Shown here: piece after piece, positions 44,740 through 53,110 of the stretch
Numbering within the stretch: the stretch's first letter is position 1
How the letters are laid out: the number at the start of each line of letters is the position of its first letter
From: an uncultured Bryobacteraceae bacterium
GTDB lineage: Bacteria > Acidobacteriota > Terriglobia > Bryobacterales > Bryobacteraceae
DNA: 64,000 nucleotides
Direction of reading: 5' to 3'
Assembly: GCA_937920635.1 (NCBI GenBank)
Contig: CAKZUE010000016.1
Coordinates: forward strand, 1-64,000
Position numbers and translations under genes: made by a program
Notes under the pieces: generated by a model
Database searches by the model: none
What the model was told of the DNA's origin: nothing
What the model saw: only the letters and a program-made list of their open reading frames with translations

Positions 44740-44760
44740 AAATCAGGCAGGGCCTGATTT
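44740..44760. promoter_or_regulatory. perfect inverted repeat, predicted GntR operator
   Basis: AAATCAGGC (44740-44748) and GCCTGATTT (44752-44760) form a perfect nine-base inverted repeat with a three-base spacer. It starts two bases after the -10 box, so a dimeric repressor bound here would block transcription. It is the natural candidate for autoregulation by the GntR protein. It could also fold in RNA, but no T-run follows directly. Confidence 0.6.
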
Positions 44761-44824
44761 TCCAAATCCGTTTTTGCGCATCACAACGCTTCTGCGCAGA
44801 TCAACTCCAGGCTCCCCGGCAACC

Positions 44825-45583
44825 ATGGCCATCGTGAGCAAAGCGAATGCCCTCCGCGGCTCCCTCTCGGAACAGGCTTATCAGGCCATCCGCAGACTGA
44901 TCCTGACCGGAGAGCTTCAGCCGGGTGTCCCGTTGTCGCGCCGCGCGGTGGCGGAGCAGCTTGGCATCGGGCTTGTTCCGGTCTCGGAGGCGTTTCAACG
45001 GCTGGAATACGACGGGCTGCTGGAAAGCTGGCCGAGGATTGGCACGCGCGTCCGCGTGCCATCGCCTCAGGATGTGCGCGGAACTTACGTCATCCGGGAG
45101 GCTCTGGAATCGCAGTCGGCGCGGCTGTTCGCGGAGAAAGCCAGCGCGGCGGAGCGGCAGGAGCTGATGAGCCTTGCGAAGCAGGTGGACCGGATGCACG
45201 CCGACCCCGCGACGGATTACTTCGAATACTTCAACGTCCACGCCCGCTTTCACCGCCGGATCGCCGAATGCACCGGCTGCCCCGCGCTGGTGGAAGCGGT
45301 GGAAAAGACCAACGTCCTGGTGCGCACCTGGCAGTTCGCGGCTCTATCCAAATTCCGGGGCGAACCCGCCAATTACCACCAGCAATTGATGCGGGCGCTG
45401 AACGCGGGCGACCCGGACGCGGCCGACCGCGCCATGCGCGAGCATGTCCGCATCGGAATGGACGAGGTTCTTAGAAGGCTGGAGCCGTTCTTCCACGGCG
45501 CCCTCGAATGGCCCCCGCTTTCCGGGCCACGATCCGGAAGAGCGGGGAGGAAGGTCCAGACGGGCAGCCGGCGGCGCTCCTAG
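44825..45583 (+). CDS. GntR-family transcriptional regulator (FCD/FadR subfamily)
   Basis: A 252-residue regulator. The winged helix-turn-helix is at about 12-75, with LSEQAYQAIRRLILTGELQPG and LSRRAVAEQLGIGLVPVSEAFQRLEYDGLLE. The C-terminal FCD ligand-binding domain follows (about 80-225, with YVIREALESQSARLFA, VHARFHRRIAECTGCPALVEAVEK and REHVRIGMDEVLRRL). Conserved His/Asp residues for metal binding are present. The start is ATG 44825; a frame from 44774 would add unsupported residues. It faces the transketolase operon tail to tail and has its own promoter and operator. It probably senses a sugar acid or similar metabolite. Confidence 0.92.
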   Translation: MAIVSKANALRGSLSEQAYQAIRRLILTGELQPGVPLSRRAVAEQLGIGLVPVSEAFQRLEYDGLLESWPRIGTRVRVPSPQDVRGTYVIREALESQSARLFAEKASAAERQELMSLAKQVDRMHADPATDYFEYFNVHARFHRRIAECTGCPALVEAVEKTNVLVRTWQFAALSKFRGEPANYHQQLMRALNAGDPDAADRAMREHVRIGMDEVLRRLEPFFHGALEWPPLSGPRSGRAGRKVQTGSRRRS

Positions 45584-45617
45584 CTCTGCCTCCCGCTTCA
45601 TCTCGCCGGAGCCGGCG

Positions 45618-46556
45618 TCAAGCCAGCAGCGCCCGGCGTGCGGCTGCGGCGATCGCTTCGGCGTGGATCTGGTAGTGCGCCAGCAGACGCCTGGAATCCC
45701 GCCCGGAGCTGGCGAAGACATCGCGCAATCCGACGCGGAAAACCCGGCAGGGGTGGCGCTCCGCCACTACCTCCGAAACGGCGCCTCCCAGTCCGCCAAC
45801 GATGTTGTGATCCTCGGCCGTGATGATGGCCCGCGTCTCCCGGGCGGCGCGCACGATCGCTTCCTCATCGATCGGCTTGATGGTGTGGCAGTCCAGCACA
45901 CGGACCGAGATGCCCTCGGCGGAGAGCGCGTCGGCCGCGCCGAGGGCCTCCTGCACCATGTTGCCGGTGGCGATCACCGTCACGTCCTGGCCCTCCCGCA
46001 GCGGAATCATGCGCCCGATGACGAACTCCACGTTTTCCCCGTGCAGCACCGGCGCCGGCTGCCGCCCCAGCCGCATGTACACGGGGCCTTCCATCCGTGC
46101 GATGGCCAGAGTGGCCAGCCGCGTGGTCACCGGATCGGAGGGCGAAAGGACTGTCAGGTTGGGGATGGCGCGCATGATGGCGATGTCCTCGATGCCCTGA
46201 TGCGTGACGCCATCGCCTGCAATCTCCACGCCCGCGTTGGTGGCCACGATCTTGACGTTGAGCCGCGGGTAGGCGATCGACGTCCGGATCCCCTCGCAGG
46301 CGCGCATGCTGGCGAACACGCAGAAGGTGCTCGCAAAAGGAATCAGCCCGGCACTGGCAGCGCCGGCGGCCATGCACACCATGTTGAGTTCGGCCACCCC
46401 CGCCTGAAAGAACCGGTGCGGGAAACGCTGCTGGAAGCGGTAGGTGTTGGTCGACTTGGCGATGTCGGCTTCAAAGACCACTACGCGCTCGTCGGCCTCG
46501 CCCAGCTCGACCAGAGTGCGGCCGTACATGACGCGGTTCGGCTGAGTTTCGATCAT
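45618..46556 (-). CDS. transketolase C-terminal subunit-like protein
   Basis: A 312-residue protein that covers the pyrimidine-binding and C-terminal domains of transketolase/DXP synthase (MYGRTLVELGEADERVVVFEADIAKSTN; GVAELNMVCMAAGAA; AEDHNIVGGLGGAVSEV). Split transketolases place the TPP pyrophosphate domain on a separate chain, encoded here by the preceding gene with a four-base ATGA overlap. Together the pair would move two-carbon units between sugars or act on an unusual ketose. It is the last gene of the operon from about 49.9 kb. Confidence 0.92.
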   Translation of the reverse strand: MIETQPNRVMYGRTLVELGEADERVVVFEADIAKSTNTYRFQQRFPHRFFQAGVAELNMVCMAAGAASAGLIPFASTFCVFASMRACEGIRTSIAYPRLNVKIVATNAGVEIAGDGVTHQGIEDIAIMRAIPNLTVLSPSDPVTTRLATLAIARMEGPVYMRLGRQPAPVLHGENVEFVIGRMIPLREGQDVTVIATGNMVQEALGAADALSAEGISVRVLDCHTIKPIDEEAIVRAARETRAIITAEDHNIVGGLGGAVSEVVAERHPCRVFRVGLRDVFASSGRDSRRLLAHYQIHAEAIAAAARRALLA

Positions 46557-47392
46557 TCGAACACCTCCCGGGGCGCATCGGCGAGAAACTGCTCCAGCTC
46601 GGCTGCTGTTGCGGGAAGGGAGTGCCAGGCGGGGTCGTCTTCAATGGCAGGAATGCCCTTGCCCTTCACCGTGTCGGCGACGATGACCTGAGGGCGCCCC
46701 CGGCAAGTGCGCGCTTGCTGAAAGGCATCGTCAATTTTCTCGATATCGTGCCCGTTGATCCGTTGTGCATCCCAGCCAAACGCCGTCCATTTCTGCTCGA
46801 TGGGTTCCACTGCCATGATTTCGCTGGTGCGGCCGTCGGTCTGAAGGCGGTTGTTGTCGACAATCGCCACCAGGTTGTCCAGGCCGTAGTGGGCGGCGGC
46901 CATCGCCGCTTCCCAGACCACGCCCTCCTGGATTTCTCCATCGCCTACCATGACGAACACGCGGAAGTCCTTGTGCAGAATTCTGCCGCCCAGAGCGATG
47001 CCTGTGGCGCAGGCGAATCCCTGTCCGAGAGAGCCTGTCGTGATGTCCACGCCGGGCGTCTTGCGCATGTCGGGATGGCCCTGCAACAGGCTGCCGATGT
47101 CGCGCAAAGTCCACAGCAGCTCTTCGGGAAAATAGCCGCGCGCCGCCAGCGCCGCGTAAAGCGCCGGAGCGCAGTGGCCCTTGCTGAGAATGAACCGGTC
47201 GCGGTCCGGCCAGCCGGGATGGGCCGGGTCGATCCGCATGTGGTGGAAGTAGAGGTAGGTGATAATGTCAATCGCGGAAAGCGACCCGCCCGGGTGGCCG
47301 GATCCGGCTTTCAGGATCATGCGGATGATGTTTTTCCGCAACCGCGCGGCCGTCGCGGTCAGAAATGCAATTTGCTCCCTGCTGATTCTCAT
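46553..47392 (-). CDS. transketolase N-terminal subunit-like protein
   Basis: A 279-residue TPP-binding half of a split transketolase. It has GSGHPGGSLSAIDI near the N-terminus, KGHCAPALYAAL, TGSLGQGFACATGIA, and the thiamine diphosphate motif GDGEIQEGVVWEAAMAAAHYGLDNLVAIVDNN. AGGGA seven bases before the ATG is the ribosome-binding site. It overlaps the C-terminal subunit gene by four bases and lies about 85 bases downstream of the alcohol dehydrogenase gene. Confidence 0.94.
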   Translation of the reverse strand: MRISREQIAFLTATAARLRKNIIRMILKAGSGHPGGSLSAIDIITYLYFHHMRIDPAHPGWPDRDRFILSKGHCAPALYAALAARGYFPEELLWTLRDIGSLLQGHPDMRKTPGVDITTGSLGQGFACATGIALGGRILHKDFRVFVMVGDGEIQEGVVWEAAMAAAHYGLDNLVAIVDNNRLQTDGRTSEIMAVEPIEQKWTAFGWDAQRINGHDIEKIDDAFQQARTCRGRPQVIVADTVKGKGIPAIEDDPAWHSLPATAAELEQFLADAPREVFE

Positions 47393-47476
47393 GACAAATC
47401 CCTGTTCGCTGCCGGCTGAATTCTCCCTGCCTGCCAGTTGTGCGCCGCATCGCCGGTCTCAGGCGCCGGTCTCCCG

Positions 47477-48565
47477 TCATGTCCCGTCATAAGTCAGCAG
47501 CACCTTCACTCCCCGCCGGCTCTCGCACAAATCGAACGCCTCGCGCCACCGGCTCATTGGAAATATGTGCGAAATCAGTTTTTCCAGCGGAAGGGCGCCC
47601 TGCGCGAGGATTCTCATCACCCGCTCCCACGTGCGCACCGAGTGGCCCACCGAGCCGTAAACGGCGAGCTGCTTGAACAGGATCAGATCAAAGGGCACGG
47701 AGAACTCGCGGCCGGCTATGCCCGCCTGCACGTAGCGTCCGAGGCTTCTCAGGCTCCGCAGGCAAGCCGCAACGGATTCCGGCGCGCCCGCGCATTCCAC
47801 TGCCGCATCCACGCCTCTGCCGCCCGTCTCCCGTTCCACGGCGGCGGAAAGATCTTCGCGCGAGACGTCGACGGCGGCAGCGGCGCCAAGCTCCCTCGCC
47901 AGCGCCAGCCGGATCGAGTCTCCCTCCGCGCCTGCCACGATGACGCGGCACTTGTGACTCAGCAGGAGCAGCAGGCACAGCAGCCCGATGGGCCCGGGGC
48001 CGGAGAGCAGGACCACGTCGCCCGGGTGGAACGAGGTCATCTCCTCGACCGCCTGGACCGCGCTGGCCAGCGGTTCGGCCAGCGCGCCTGTCTCGAGCGG
48101 CACCGCATCCGGCAACCGGTACACCTGGTCCTCCCGCACGACCACGTACTTGGTGAAGCAGCCATCCACTCCATGGCCCATGCCCCGCCGGATGGGGCAG
48201 AACATGTAATATCCCTGCCGGCAGAACCCGCACGTTCCGCAGACGACAGCCGAAGAGGGCAGCACCGTCACCCGGTCGCCGGGTGAGACGCTCTTCACTT
48301 CCGGTCCCGTCTCCGCGACGATCCCGCTGAATTCATGCCCCAGAATGACCGGTGGATAATTCCGAAACCGGTCGTGATAAACATGGATGTCTGTGCCGCA
48401 GATTCCAGAGAAATGCACGCGGATTTTTACGCCATTGTGCGTACATTCCGGTTCCGGCACTTCTACGATGTCCACATGTCCTTCGCCAGGGGCGGTCTTG
48501 ACCAGGGCGGCCATCGCATGGCTCGCGTCTGCGCGGCCGGGCGGAACGCGTTGGGTCGGCAGCAT
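47477..48565 (-). CDS. zinc-dependent medium-chain alcohol dehydrogenase
   Basis: A 362-residue MDR dehydrogenase of the sorbitol/threonine dehydrogenase type. Catalytic zinc ligands are in SGICGTDIHVYHD and GHEFSG. The structural zinc lobe has four cysteines in CGTCGFCRQGYYMFC. The nucleotide fold is GDVVLLSGPGPIGLLCLLLL. The start at 48565 has GTGGAGG eight bases upstream and comes four bases after the oxidoreductase stop; M18 at 48514 is an alternative. It probably oxidises a polyol or sugar alcohol to a ketose for the transketolase pair. The substrate is inferred from operon context only. Confidence 0.92.
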   Translation of the reverse strand: MLPTQRVPPGRADASHAMAALVKTAPGEGHVDIVEVPEPECTHNGVKIRVHFSGICGTDIHVYHDRFRNYPPVILGHEFSGIVAETGPEVKSVSPGDRVTVLPSSAVVCGTCGFCRQGYYMFCPIRRGMGHGVDGCFTKYVVVREDQVYRLPDAVPLETGALAEPLASAVQAVEEMTSFHPGDVVLLSGPGPIGLLCLLLLLSHKCRVIVAGAEGDSIRLALARELGAAAAVDVSREDLSAAVERETGGRGVDAAVECAGAPESVAACLRSLRSLGRYVQAGIAGREFSVPFDLILFKQLAVYGSVGHSVRTWERVMRILAQGALPLEKLISHIFPMSRWREAFDLCESRRGVKVLLTYDGT

Positions 48566-48569
48566 GCGG

Positions 48570-49691
48570 TCACGCCTCCACCTGGATCCAGCGGCGGTTC
48601 CTCGCGGCCGTTTCGATGGCCTCCAGAACCGCCTGCGCCTTCATCCCATCCTCGAAATCGGGCCGGACCTGCGTGTCATCCACGACCGCCCGGAGGAAGT
48701 CGACATACTGGTGCACGAATGTGTGCTCCCAGCCAAGCACATGGCCAGGGGGCCACCAGGCGCCTGCGTATGGGTGCTCGGGGCTTGTCGCCAGGACGGT
48801 CCGGAAGCCTTCCGTTGCGCCGGGCTCGCCCGCCAGATAGACCTGAAGCTCGTTCAGCCGCTCCAGGTCGAAGCGCAAACTGCCGCGGGCGCCCTGCACC
48901 TCGAATCCCAGTCCGTTCTTGTGGCCGGCGGCCATGCGCGAAGTCGCGAACAGCCCCAGCGCGCCGGTCGAGAACCGGACAGTGAACACCGCAGCGTCGT
49001 CGGTAGTCACCGGCAGGCGCGTGCCCCCGGCTGAAGGCCGTTCCTTCACGTAAATCTCCGTCGCTGCGCTGACTTCGGCAATCTCTCCAACCAGGAACCG
49101 CGCCAGGTCCAGCAGGTGAGAGCCCTTGTCGGCCATCGACCCCGCGCCCGCCACGCTCCGGTCCATTCTCCAGACATGCGGAAACTCCGGGTCGAGCGGC
49201 CAATCCTGGAAGTAAAACCCGTGGAAAAGGAAGATGCGGCCCAGATGCCCCTCGCGGATCAGCTGGTGCGCCAGCGCGACGGCCGGCGCTTTCCGGTAGT
49301 TGAAATTGACGGCGTGCTTCACGCCCGCGCTGCGGGCGGCTTCGAGCATCCGCCTCGCCTCAGCCAAAGTCAACGCCAGCGGCTTTTCACAGATCACGTG
49401 CTTGCCTGCACGGCATGCGGCCACGGCAATTTCACAGTGCGTGTGACCCGGCGTGCAGATGCTGATGGCATCGATGCGCGGGTCTTCGACCACTTCGCGC
49501 CAGCTGTGCGTCCACGAGGCCCAGCCGTAACGGCGGGCTGCCGCTTCGAGATCCTCCTCCAGCCCGCAAAGCGTCTGCATCACCGGCTCCGCCCCGATGT
49601 CGAAAAACATGGGCAGATCCCGCAGCGCATGGCTGTGCGCCCTGCCCATGAACTTGTGCCCGATCAGCCCCATCCGGATCTGCCGCGCCAT
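48570..49691 (-). CDS. Gfo/Idh/MocA family oxidoreductase
   Basis: A 373-residue NAD(P)-dependent sugar or inositol dehydrogenase-like enzyme. The Rossmann start is RMGLIGHKFMGRAHSHAL. The catalytic lysine lies in VICEKPLALT, and the C-terminal domain has GAGSMADKGSHLLDLARFLVGE. I chose ATG 49691, preceded by a G-rich run (GCGGGGGGG) nine bases upstream. The frame continues upstream but has no homology-like sequence. A 62-codon open frame ends two bases before the start. Together with the alcohol dehydrogenase and split transketolase it forms a sugar or cyclitol catabolic operon. Confidence 0.92.
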   Translation of the reverse strand: MARQIRMGLIGHKFMGRAHSHALRDLPMFFDIGAEPVMQTLCGLEEDLEAAARRYGWASWTHSWREVVEDPRIDAISICTPGHTHCEIAVAACRAGKHVICEKPLALTLAEARRMLEAARSAGVKHAVNFNYRKAPAVALAHQLIREGHLGRIFLFHGFYFQDWPLDPEFPHVWRMDRSVAGAGSMADKGSHLLDLARFLVGEIAEVSAATEIYVKERPSAGGTRLPVTTDDAAVFTVRFSTGALGLFATSRMAAGHKNGLGFEVQGARGSLRFDLERLNELQVYLAGEPGATEGFRTVLATSPEHPYAGAWWPPGHVLGWEHTFVHQYVDFLRAVVDDTQVRPDFEDGMKAQAVLEAIETAARNRRWIQVEA

Positions 49692-49693
49692 CG

Positions 49694-49882
49694 TCAGCAC
49701 CCCCCCGCGCGGAACTGCCCCAGCGGAAACATCTTCGGCGAACCGGGATGCCCGGCCTTCCGGGAGGTGGCCCATGCGGCCAGCCGGGCGCGCGCCTCCG
49801 GACCCGTCAACAGCGCGTGCGGGCGGCGTGCCGCGCCAGAGCCTGCGCCCGCTGGCAAAGGCCCCAGTGCACAACAGATCAT
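49694..49882 (-). CDS. possible 62-residue leader protein upstream of the oxidoreductase
   Basis: An open frame begins with ATG at 49882, has GGAG about five bases upstream, and stops (TGA) two bases before the ATG of the oxidoreductase gene. It starts MICCALGPLPAGAGSG and ends in QFRAGGC. The arrangement suggests translational coupling of a small protein or a leader peptide. It may also be a chance frame in a high-GC leader. No family is recognised. Confidence 0.35.
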   Translation of the reverse strand: MICCALGPLPAGAGSGAARRPHALLTGPEARARLAAWATSRKAGHPGSPKMFPLGQFRAGGC

Positions 49883-49906
49883 GATCTCTCCAATTCTCTT
49901 TTAACC

Positions 49907-49932
49907 TGTCACAATATCTTCTGATATGTCAA
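49907..49932 (-). promoter_or_regulatory. promoter/operator region of the oxidoreductase-transketolase operon
   Basis: On the minus strand a consensus -35 TTGACA (49932-49927) is followed by AT-rich sequence and TTGTGACA (49914-49907). The same octamer precedes the GntR promoter at 44703-44710. No clear -10 stands at 17 bases. ATATC-TTCT-GATAT forms a small inverted repeat between the two. It is a reasonable site for GntR control of this operon, about 25 bases upstream of the small open frame. Confidence 0.45.
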
Positions 49933-50107
49933 GAGGCATGGAAAATATCCAGCGAGGCGGAATCCGCCGGCTGGCGGCTGGCCTGCGATCTGAACCCCGC
50001 CGCAGCACTGCGGTGTGAGACTGGAAGCCAGGCGCGTTCTTCTGTGGCCCCGACGCCGTCCGTTGGCCGTCCGGAGCCGGCCGGGGGCTTGCCGTGGCCG
50101 GCGGCCT

Positions 50108-50689
50108 TCAGCCCACCCGGCTGCCTAGTCCGCCCCACTCGCCTGTCAGATCGTTGCTGATGCCGATCCGCGCCAGCGCCCGCCCCACGGTGTGGTTCAC
50201 GATGTCGTCCACCGTCCGCGGGTTGTTGTAGAAGGCAGGCACGGGCGGCATGATGATGGCGCCCTGTGCGGCGGCCAGTTCCATCAGCCGCAGATGGCCG
50301 CGGTGCAGCGGCGTCTCGCGCACCAGCAACAGTACGGGACGGCCTTCCTTCAACTGCACGTCGGCGGCGCGCGCGATGAGATCCGAACTGTAGCAGTTGG
50401 CGATGGCCGAAAGCGTCTTGATCGAACACGGCGCCACCACCATGCCCATCGTCTGGAAGGAGCCGGAGGCGATGGTCGCCCCGATATTGGCGCTTGGATG
50501 CACCACCGAGGCCAGCTTCTCTACTTCCCGCGGGGCGTAGCCCGTCTCCGCTCCGATGGTGGCGCGCGCGGCGGCGCTCATCACCAGATGCGTCTCAATC
50601 TCCGGCCTCTGCTGCAACACCTCCAGCATCCGGATCCCGTAAATGACGCCAGAGGCGCCGGTGATGGCCACGATCAGGCGCTGCGGCAA
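50108..50689 (-). CDS. ubiX: flavin prenyltransferase UbiX
   Basis: A 193-residue flavoprotein that prenylates FMN to make the cofactor of UbiD-type decarboxylases. It has VAITGASGVIYGIRMLEVL at the N-terminus, VHPSANIGATIASGSF, MGMVVAPCSIKTLSAIA, and the C-terminal RPVLLLVRETPLHRGHLRLMELAAAQGAIIMPPVPAFYN, all diagnostic. The start is probably TTG at 50689 with AAGGA about ten bases upstream. The ATG at 50761 lies inside the tRNA-Ser gene and its translation is tRNA sequence. No ubiD is next to it in the window. Confidence 0.95.
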   Translation of the reverse strand: MPQRLIVAITGASGVIYGIRMLEVLQQRPEIETHLVMSAAARATIGAETGYAPREVEKLASVVHPSANIGATIASGSFQTMGMVVAPCSIKTLSAIANCYSSDLIARAADVQLKEGRPVLLLVRETPLHRGHLRLMELAAAQGAIIMPPVPAFYNNPRTVDDIVNHTVGRALARIGISNDLTGEWGGLGSRVG

Positions 50690-50733
50690 TGCGTGCGGTT
50701 CCTTTCCGGGGTGCGCGGGCGGAGTCAGCGGCG

Positions 50734-50823
50734 TGGCGGAAGGGGTGGGATTCGAACCCACGAACGGCTTTCACCGTTGGCGGTTTTCAAGACCGCTGCC
50801 ATCAACCGCTCGGCCACCCTTCC
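50734..50823 (-). tRNA. tRNA-Ser (anticodon TGA)
   Basis: On the minus strand the acceptor stem GGAAGGG/CCCTTCC, the anticodon stem GCGGT/ACCGC with loop CTTGAAA, a long class II variable arm and the TpsiC sequence GGTTCGAAT are visible. The anticodon TGA is at 50789-50787. The 3' CCA is encoded (50736-50734). It lies about 45 bases upstream of ubiX and may share its transcript. Confidence 0.97.
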
Positions 50824-50928
50824 GGCGATCTCCATTTTACTGCACCCCTGAAAACAGATGCCGGCACGCGGCCCGCAGATGGCGGCAGCGTGCCGGCCCG
50901 CTGTCTCCTCCGCAGAGGATTCCGTTGC

Positions 50929-52452
50929 TCAGGTCAACGTCCAGCCCTTGCGGAAATTCGGCTTCAGATACTTGTTCGCCTCGCTGTGGTTGGTGAAGCG
51001 CATCTTCACCGGGTCGTATTCGAGCTTGCCCTCCACCCGCAGCGCGACGACGCCGAGCAGCATCCACTCGGTAAACGGCGCGGCTGCTTCGAAGTTCGAG
51101 CACGCCGGATCGCCCCCCTTGCAGGCGCGGATCCAGTCGCGGTAATGGCCGGGCGAGCGCGTCAGCAGCGGGGCGGGGAAGCGGTAGTCTTTCATCTTCT
51201 CCGCCGGCACAAGCCGCGTCTGCTCGCCGTAGGTCCCAGTGGTGATCATTCCCTTGTCGCCCACGAACAGCGCGCCGTCCGGGGCAGGGAAGCGCAGCTT
51301 GTCGGTCTCCTTGCGCATGGCCTCGTATTGCTCGTAATCGAACACGCGCCCGACATATCCGGTGCGCTGCATCTGCCGGGCCGGCCCTCCCTGTTGCCCT
51401 TGTCCGCCGCTCATCAGAAACGGCAGGTCGCCCAGCCATTCGCCTTCGGGCACGCCTTCGATCTTCGGCGTCTCCTTGCAGCCGTCATACCAGTACAGCG
51501 TCACCGGCGGCATGTTGCCGCGAGCCGGGAATTCAAACTTGATCACCGACCGCTCGGGGAACATGAACGGCGACGTGCCCTCTTTCTTGATGCACTCGAC
51601 GCTCTTCGGCGGACCCAGACGCAGCGCCAGGTTCGGCGCGCCCAGGATGTGGCACGCCATGTCGCCCAGCGCGCCGCAGCCGAAATCGTAAAAGCCGCGC
51701 CAGTTGAACGGCTGGTAGAAATAACCGCCAAAGCGGTTCGGATACCGGCCCGTGTCTTTGCCCGAGGTGAACGGGCGGCTTTCGGCGATGCCCAGCCACA
51801 GGTCCCAGTCGAGCGTCTCCGGCACCGGCTCTTCCGGCGGGATCTCGTTGAGCCCCTGCGGCCAGATGGGGCGGTCCGTCCACGCGTGCACCTCGCGGAC
51901 CTCGCCAATTTCGCCCGCCCAGATCATCTCCGCTGCCTGGCGCGTGCCTTCGTTCGAGTAGCCCTGGTTGCCCATCTGCGTGGCCACCCGGTACTTGCGC
52001 GCGGCTTCCAGCAGTTGCCGCGCCTCCCACACCGTGCGCGTCAGCGGCTTCTGCACGTACACATGCTTGCCGCGCTCCATCGCCCACATGGCGCACGTGG
52101 CGTGCATATGGTCCGGCGTGCAGACGATCACCGCGTCGATGTTCTTGTCCTCTTTCTCGAGCATGCGGCGGAAGTCCTTGTACTTCGGCACGCCCTCGAA
52201 GCGCTTGTATGTGGCCGCCGCCTGCCGGTCATCCACGTCGCACAGCGCGGCGATGTTCTCCGTCTGCGCGCAGGCGGCAATATCGCTATTGGCCTTTCCG
52301 CCCGCGCCGATCGACGCGATGTTCAGTTTCTCGTTCGGCGATTTGTAGCCGGCCAGTTTCAGGGAAGGAGCGCTGCCGAACCCGGCAGCAGGCGCCGCTC
52401 CAGCCAGGAGCGGGCCGAGGAAAAAGTGGCGTCTGTTGGTTTCGAAGGCCAA
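50929..52452 (-). CDS. Tat-signal Gfo/Idh/MocA family oxidoreductase
   Basis: A 507-residue oxidoreductase of the GFO/IDH/MOCA class with a twin-arginine signal (TNRRHFFLGPLLAGAAPAAG). The Rossmann segment is IASIGAGGKANSDIAACA, EKP is replaced by VQKPLTRTVWEARQL, and a C-terminal domain with YDFGCGALGDMACHILG follows. Exported members of this family abound in Planctomycetes and Acidobacteria, perhaps acting on sugars with tightly bound NAD. The start is probably TTG 52452, nine bases after GGGAG; an earlier TTG at 52470 is possible. The gene is divergent from the lutC-like gene. Confidence 0.9.
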   Translation of the reverse strand: MAFETNRRHFFLGPLLAGAAPAAGFGSAPSLKLAGYKSPNEKLNIASIGAGGKANSDIAACAQTENIAALCDVDDRQAAATYKRFEGVPKYKDFRRMLEKEDKNIDAVIVCTPDHMHATCAMWAMERGKHVYVQKPLTRTVWEARQLLEAARKYRVATQMGNQGYSNEGTRQAAEMIWAGEIGEVREVHAWTDRPIWPQGLNEIPPEEPVPETLDWDLWLGIAESRPFTSGKDTGRYPNRFGGYFYQPFNWRGFYDFGCGALGDMACHILGAPNLALRLGPPKSVECIKKEGTSPFMFPERSVIKFEFPARGNMPPVTLYWYDGCKETPKIEGVPEGEWLGDLPFLMSGGQGQQGGPARQMQRTGYVGRVFDYEQYEAMRKETDKLRFPAPDGALFVGDKGMITTGTYGEQTRLVPAEKMKDYRFPAPLLTRSPGHYRDWIRACKGGDPACSNFEAAAPFTEWMLLGVVALRVEGKLEYDPVKMRFTNHSEANKYLKPNFRKGWTLT

Positions 52453-52558
52453 TGTCTTAGACTCCCGCAATCATCCTACATGGAATGCTTTTGACTTGCA
52501 GAGCGCCGGGCGCTCTCTTTGTGGAGGCGCAAAATCGCATACGCTGGTTTCAGGTTCG

Positions 52559-53110
52559 ATGGTCGGAAAATTCAGGGCCAGCGCCGAAGCCGCCGGGGCG
52601 GAAGTCATCGAGGCGCGCTCGCCTGACGCCGCTCTGGCTGCCATTGCGAGGCTCCTCAAGGAAGAGGGCGTCGGCCAGGAAGGCCGCACCGCCGTGTGGC
52701 CGGACGGCCCGCTCCGCTCCGCGTTCCATCCGGAGCTGCTGGCCCAGATGCTCCCCGGGCTGGTGCTGGACGTCACACGTGACACGGCCGCCGCCGCGCA
52801 CTTGGGCGTCACCGAATTCGACTGCGGCGCCGCCTCCACCGGCACGCTTGTGCAGGATGCCTCCGCCGCCGCGCAGCGGCTGGCCTCCACGCTGCCCCCC
52901 GTTCACATCGCCCTGCTCCGCGCCGGCGCCATCGTCGCCGGCGTGAGCGCCGCTCTGCGCCGGTTCGATCCCGCGCAGGTTCCCTTCCTCGCGCTGGTGA
53001 CCGGCCCGAGCCGTACAGCCGACATCGAACGCGTTCTCACCATTGGAGTGCACGGGCCGAGACGGCTTGTGATCGTGATCTACGAAACGGAGACCAGCCA
53101 TGCCCGCTGA
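52559..53110 (+). CDS. lutC: LutC/YkgG-type lactate utilization protein (LUD domain)
   Basis: A 183-residue single LUD-domain protein, a subunit of the L-lactate dehydrogenase complex. It carries VTEFDCGAASTGTLVQDASAAAQRLASTLPPVHIALLRAG and a C-terminal TGPSRTADIERVLTIGVHGPRRLVIVI, which define the family. The ATG at 52559 is the first with full domain cover; an upstream open frame overlaps the divergent gene. It overlaps the following lutB-lutA fusion by 11 bases. The complex oxidises lactate to pyruvate for growth. Confidence 0.92.
   Translation: MVGKFRASAEAAGAEVIEARSPDAALAAIARLLKEEGVGQEGRTAVWPDGPLRSAFHPELLAQMLPGLVLDVTRDTAAAAHLGVTEFDCGAASTGTLVQDASAAAQRLASTLPPVHIALLRAGAIVAGVSAALRRFDPAQVPFLALVTGPSRTADIERVLTIGVHGPRRLVIVIYETETSHAR

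Noticed and set aside
50690-50761. ATG start of ubiX at 50761
   Set aside because: The residues MGSNPTPSA are the 3' end of tRNA-Ser read as protein. TTG at 50689 gives the normal UbiX length.
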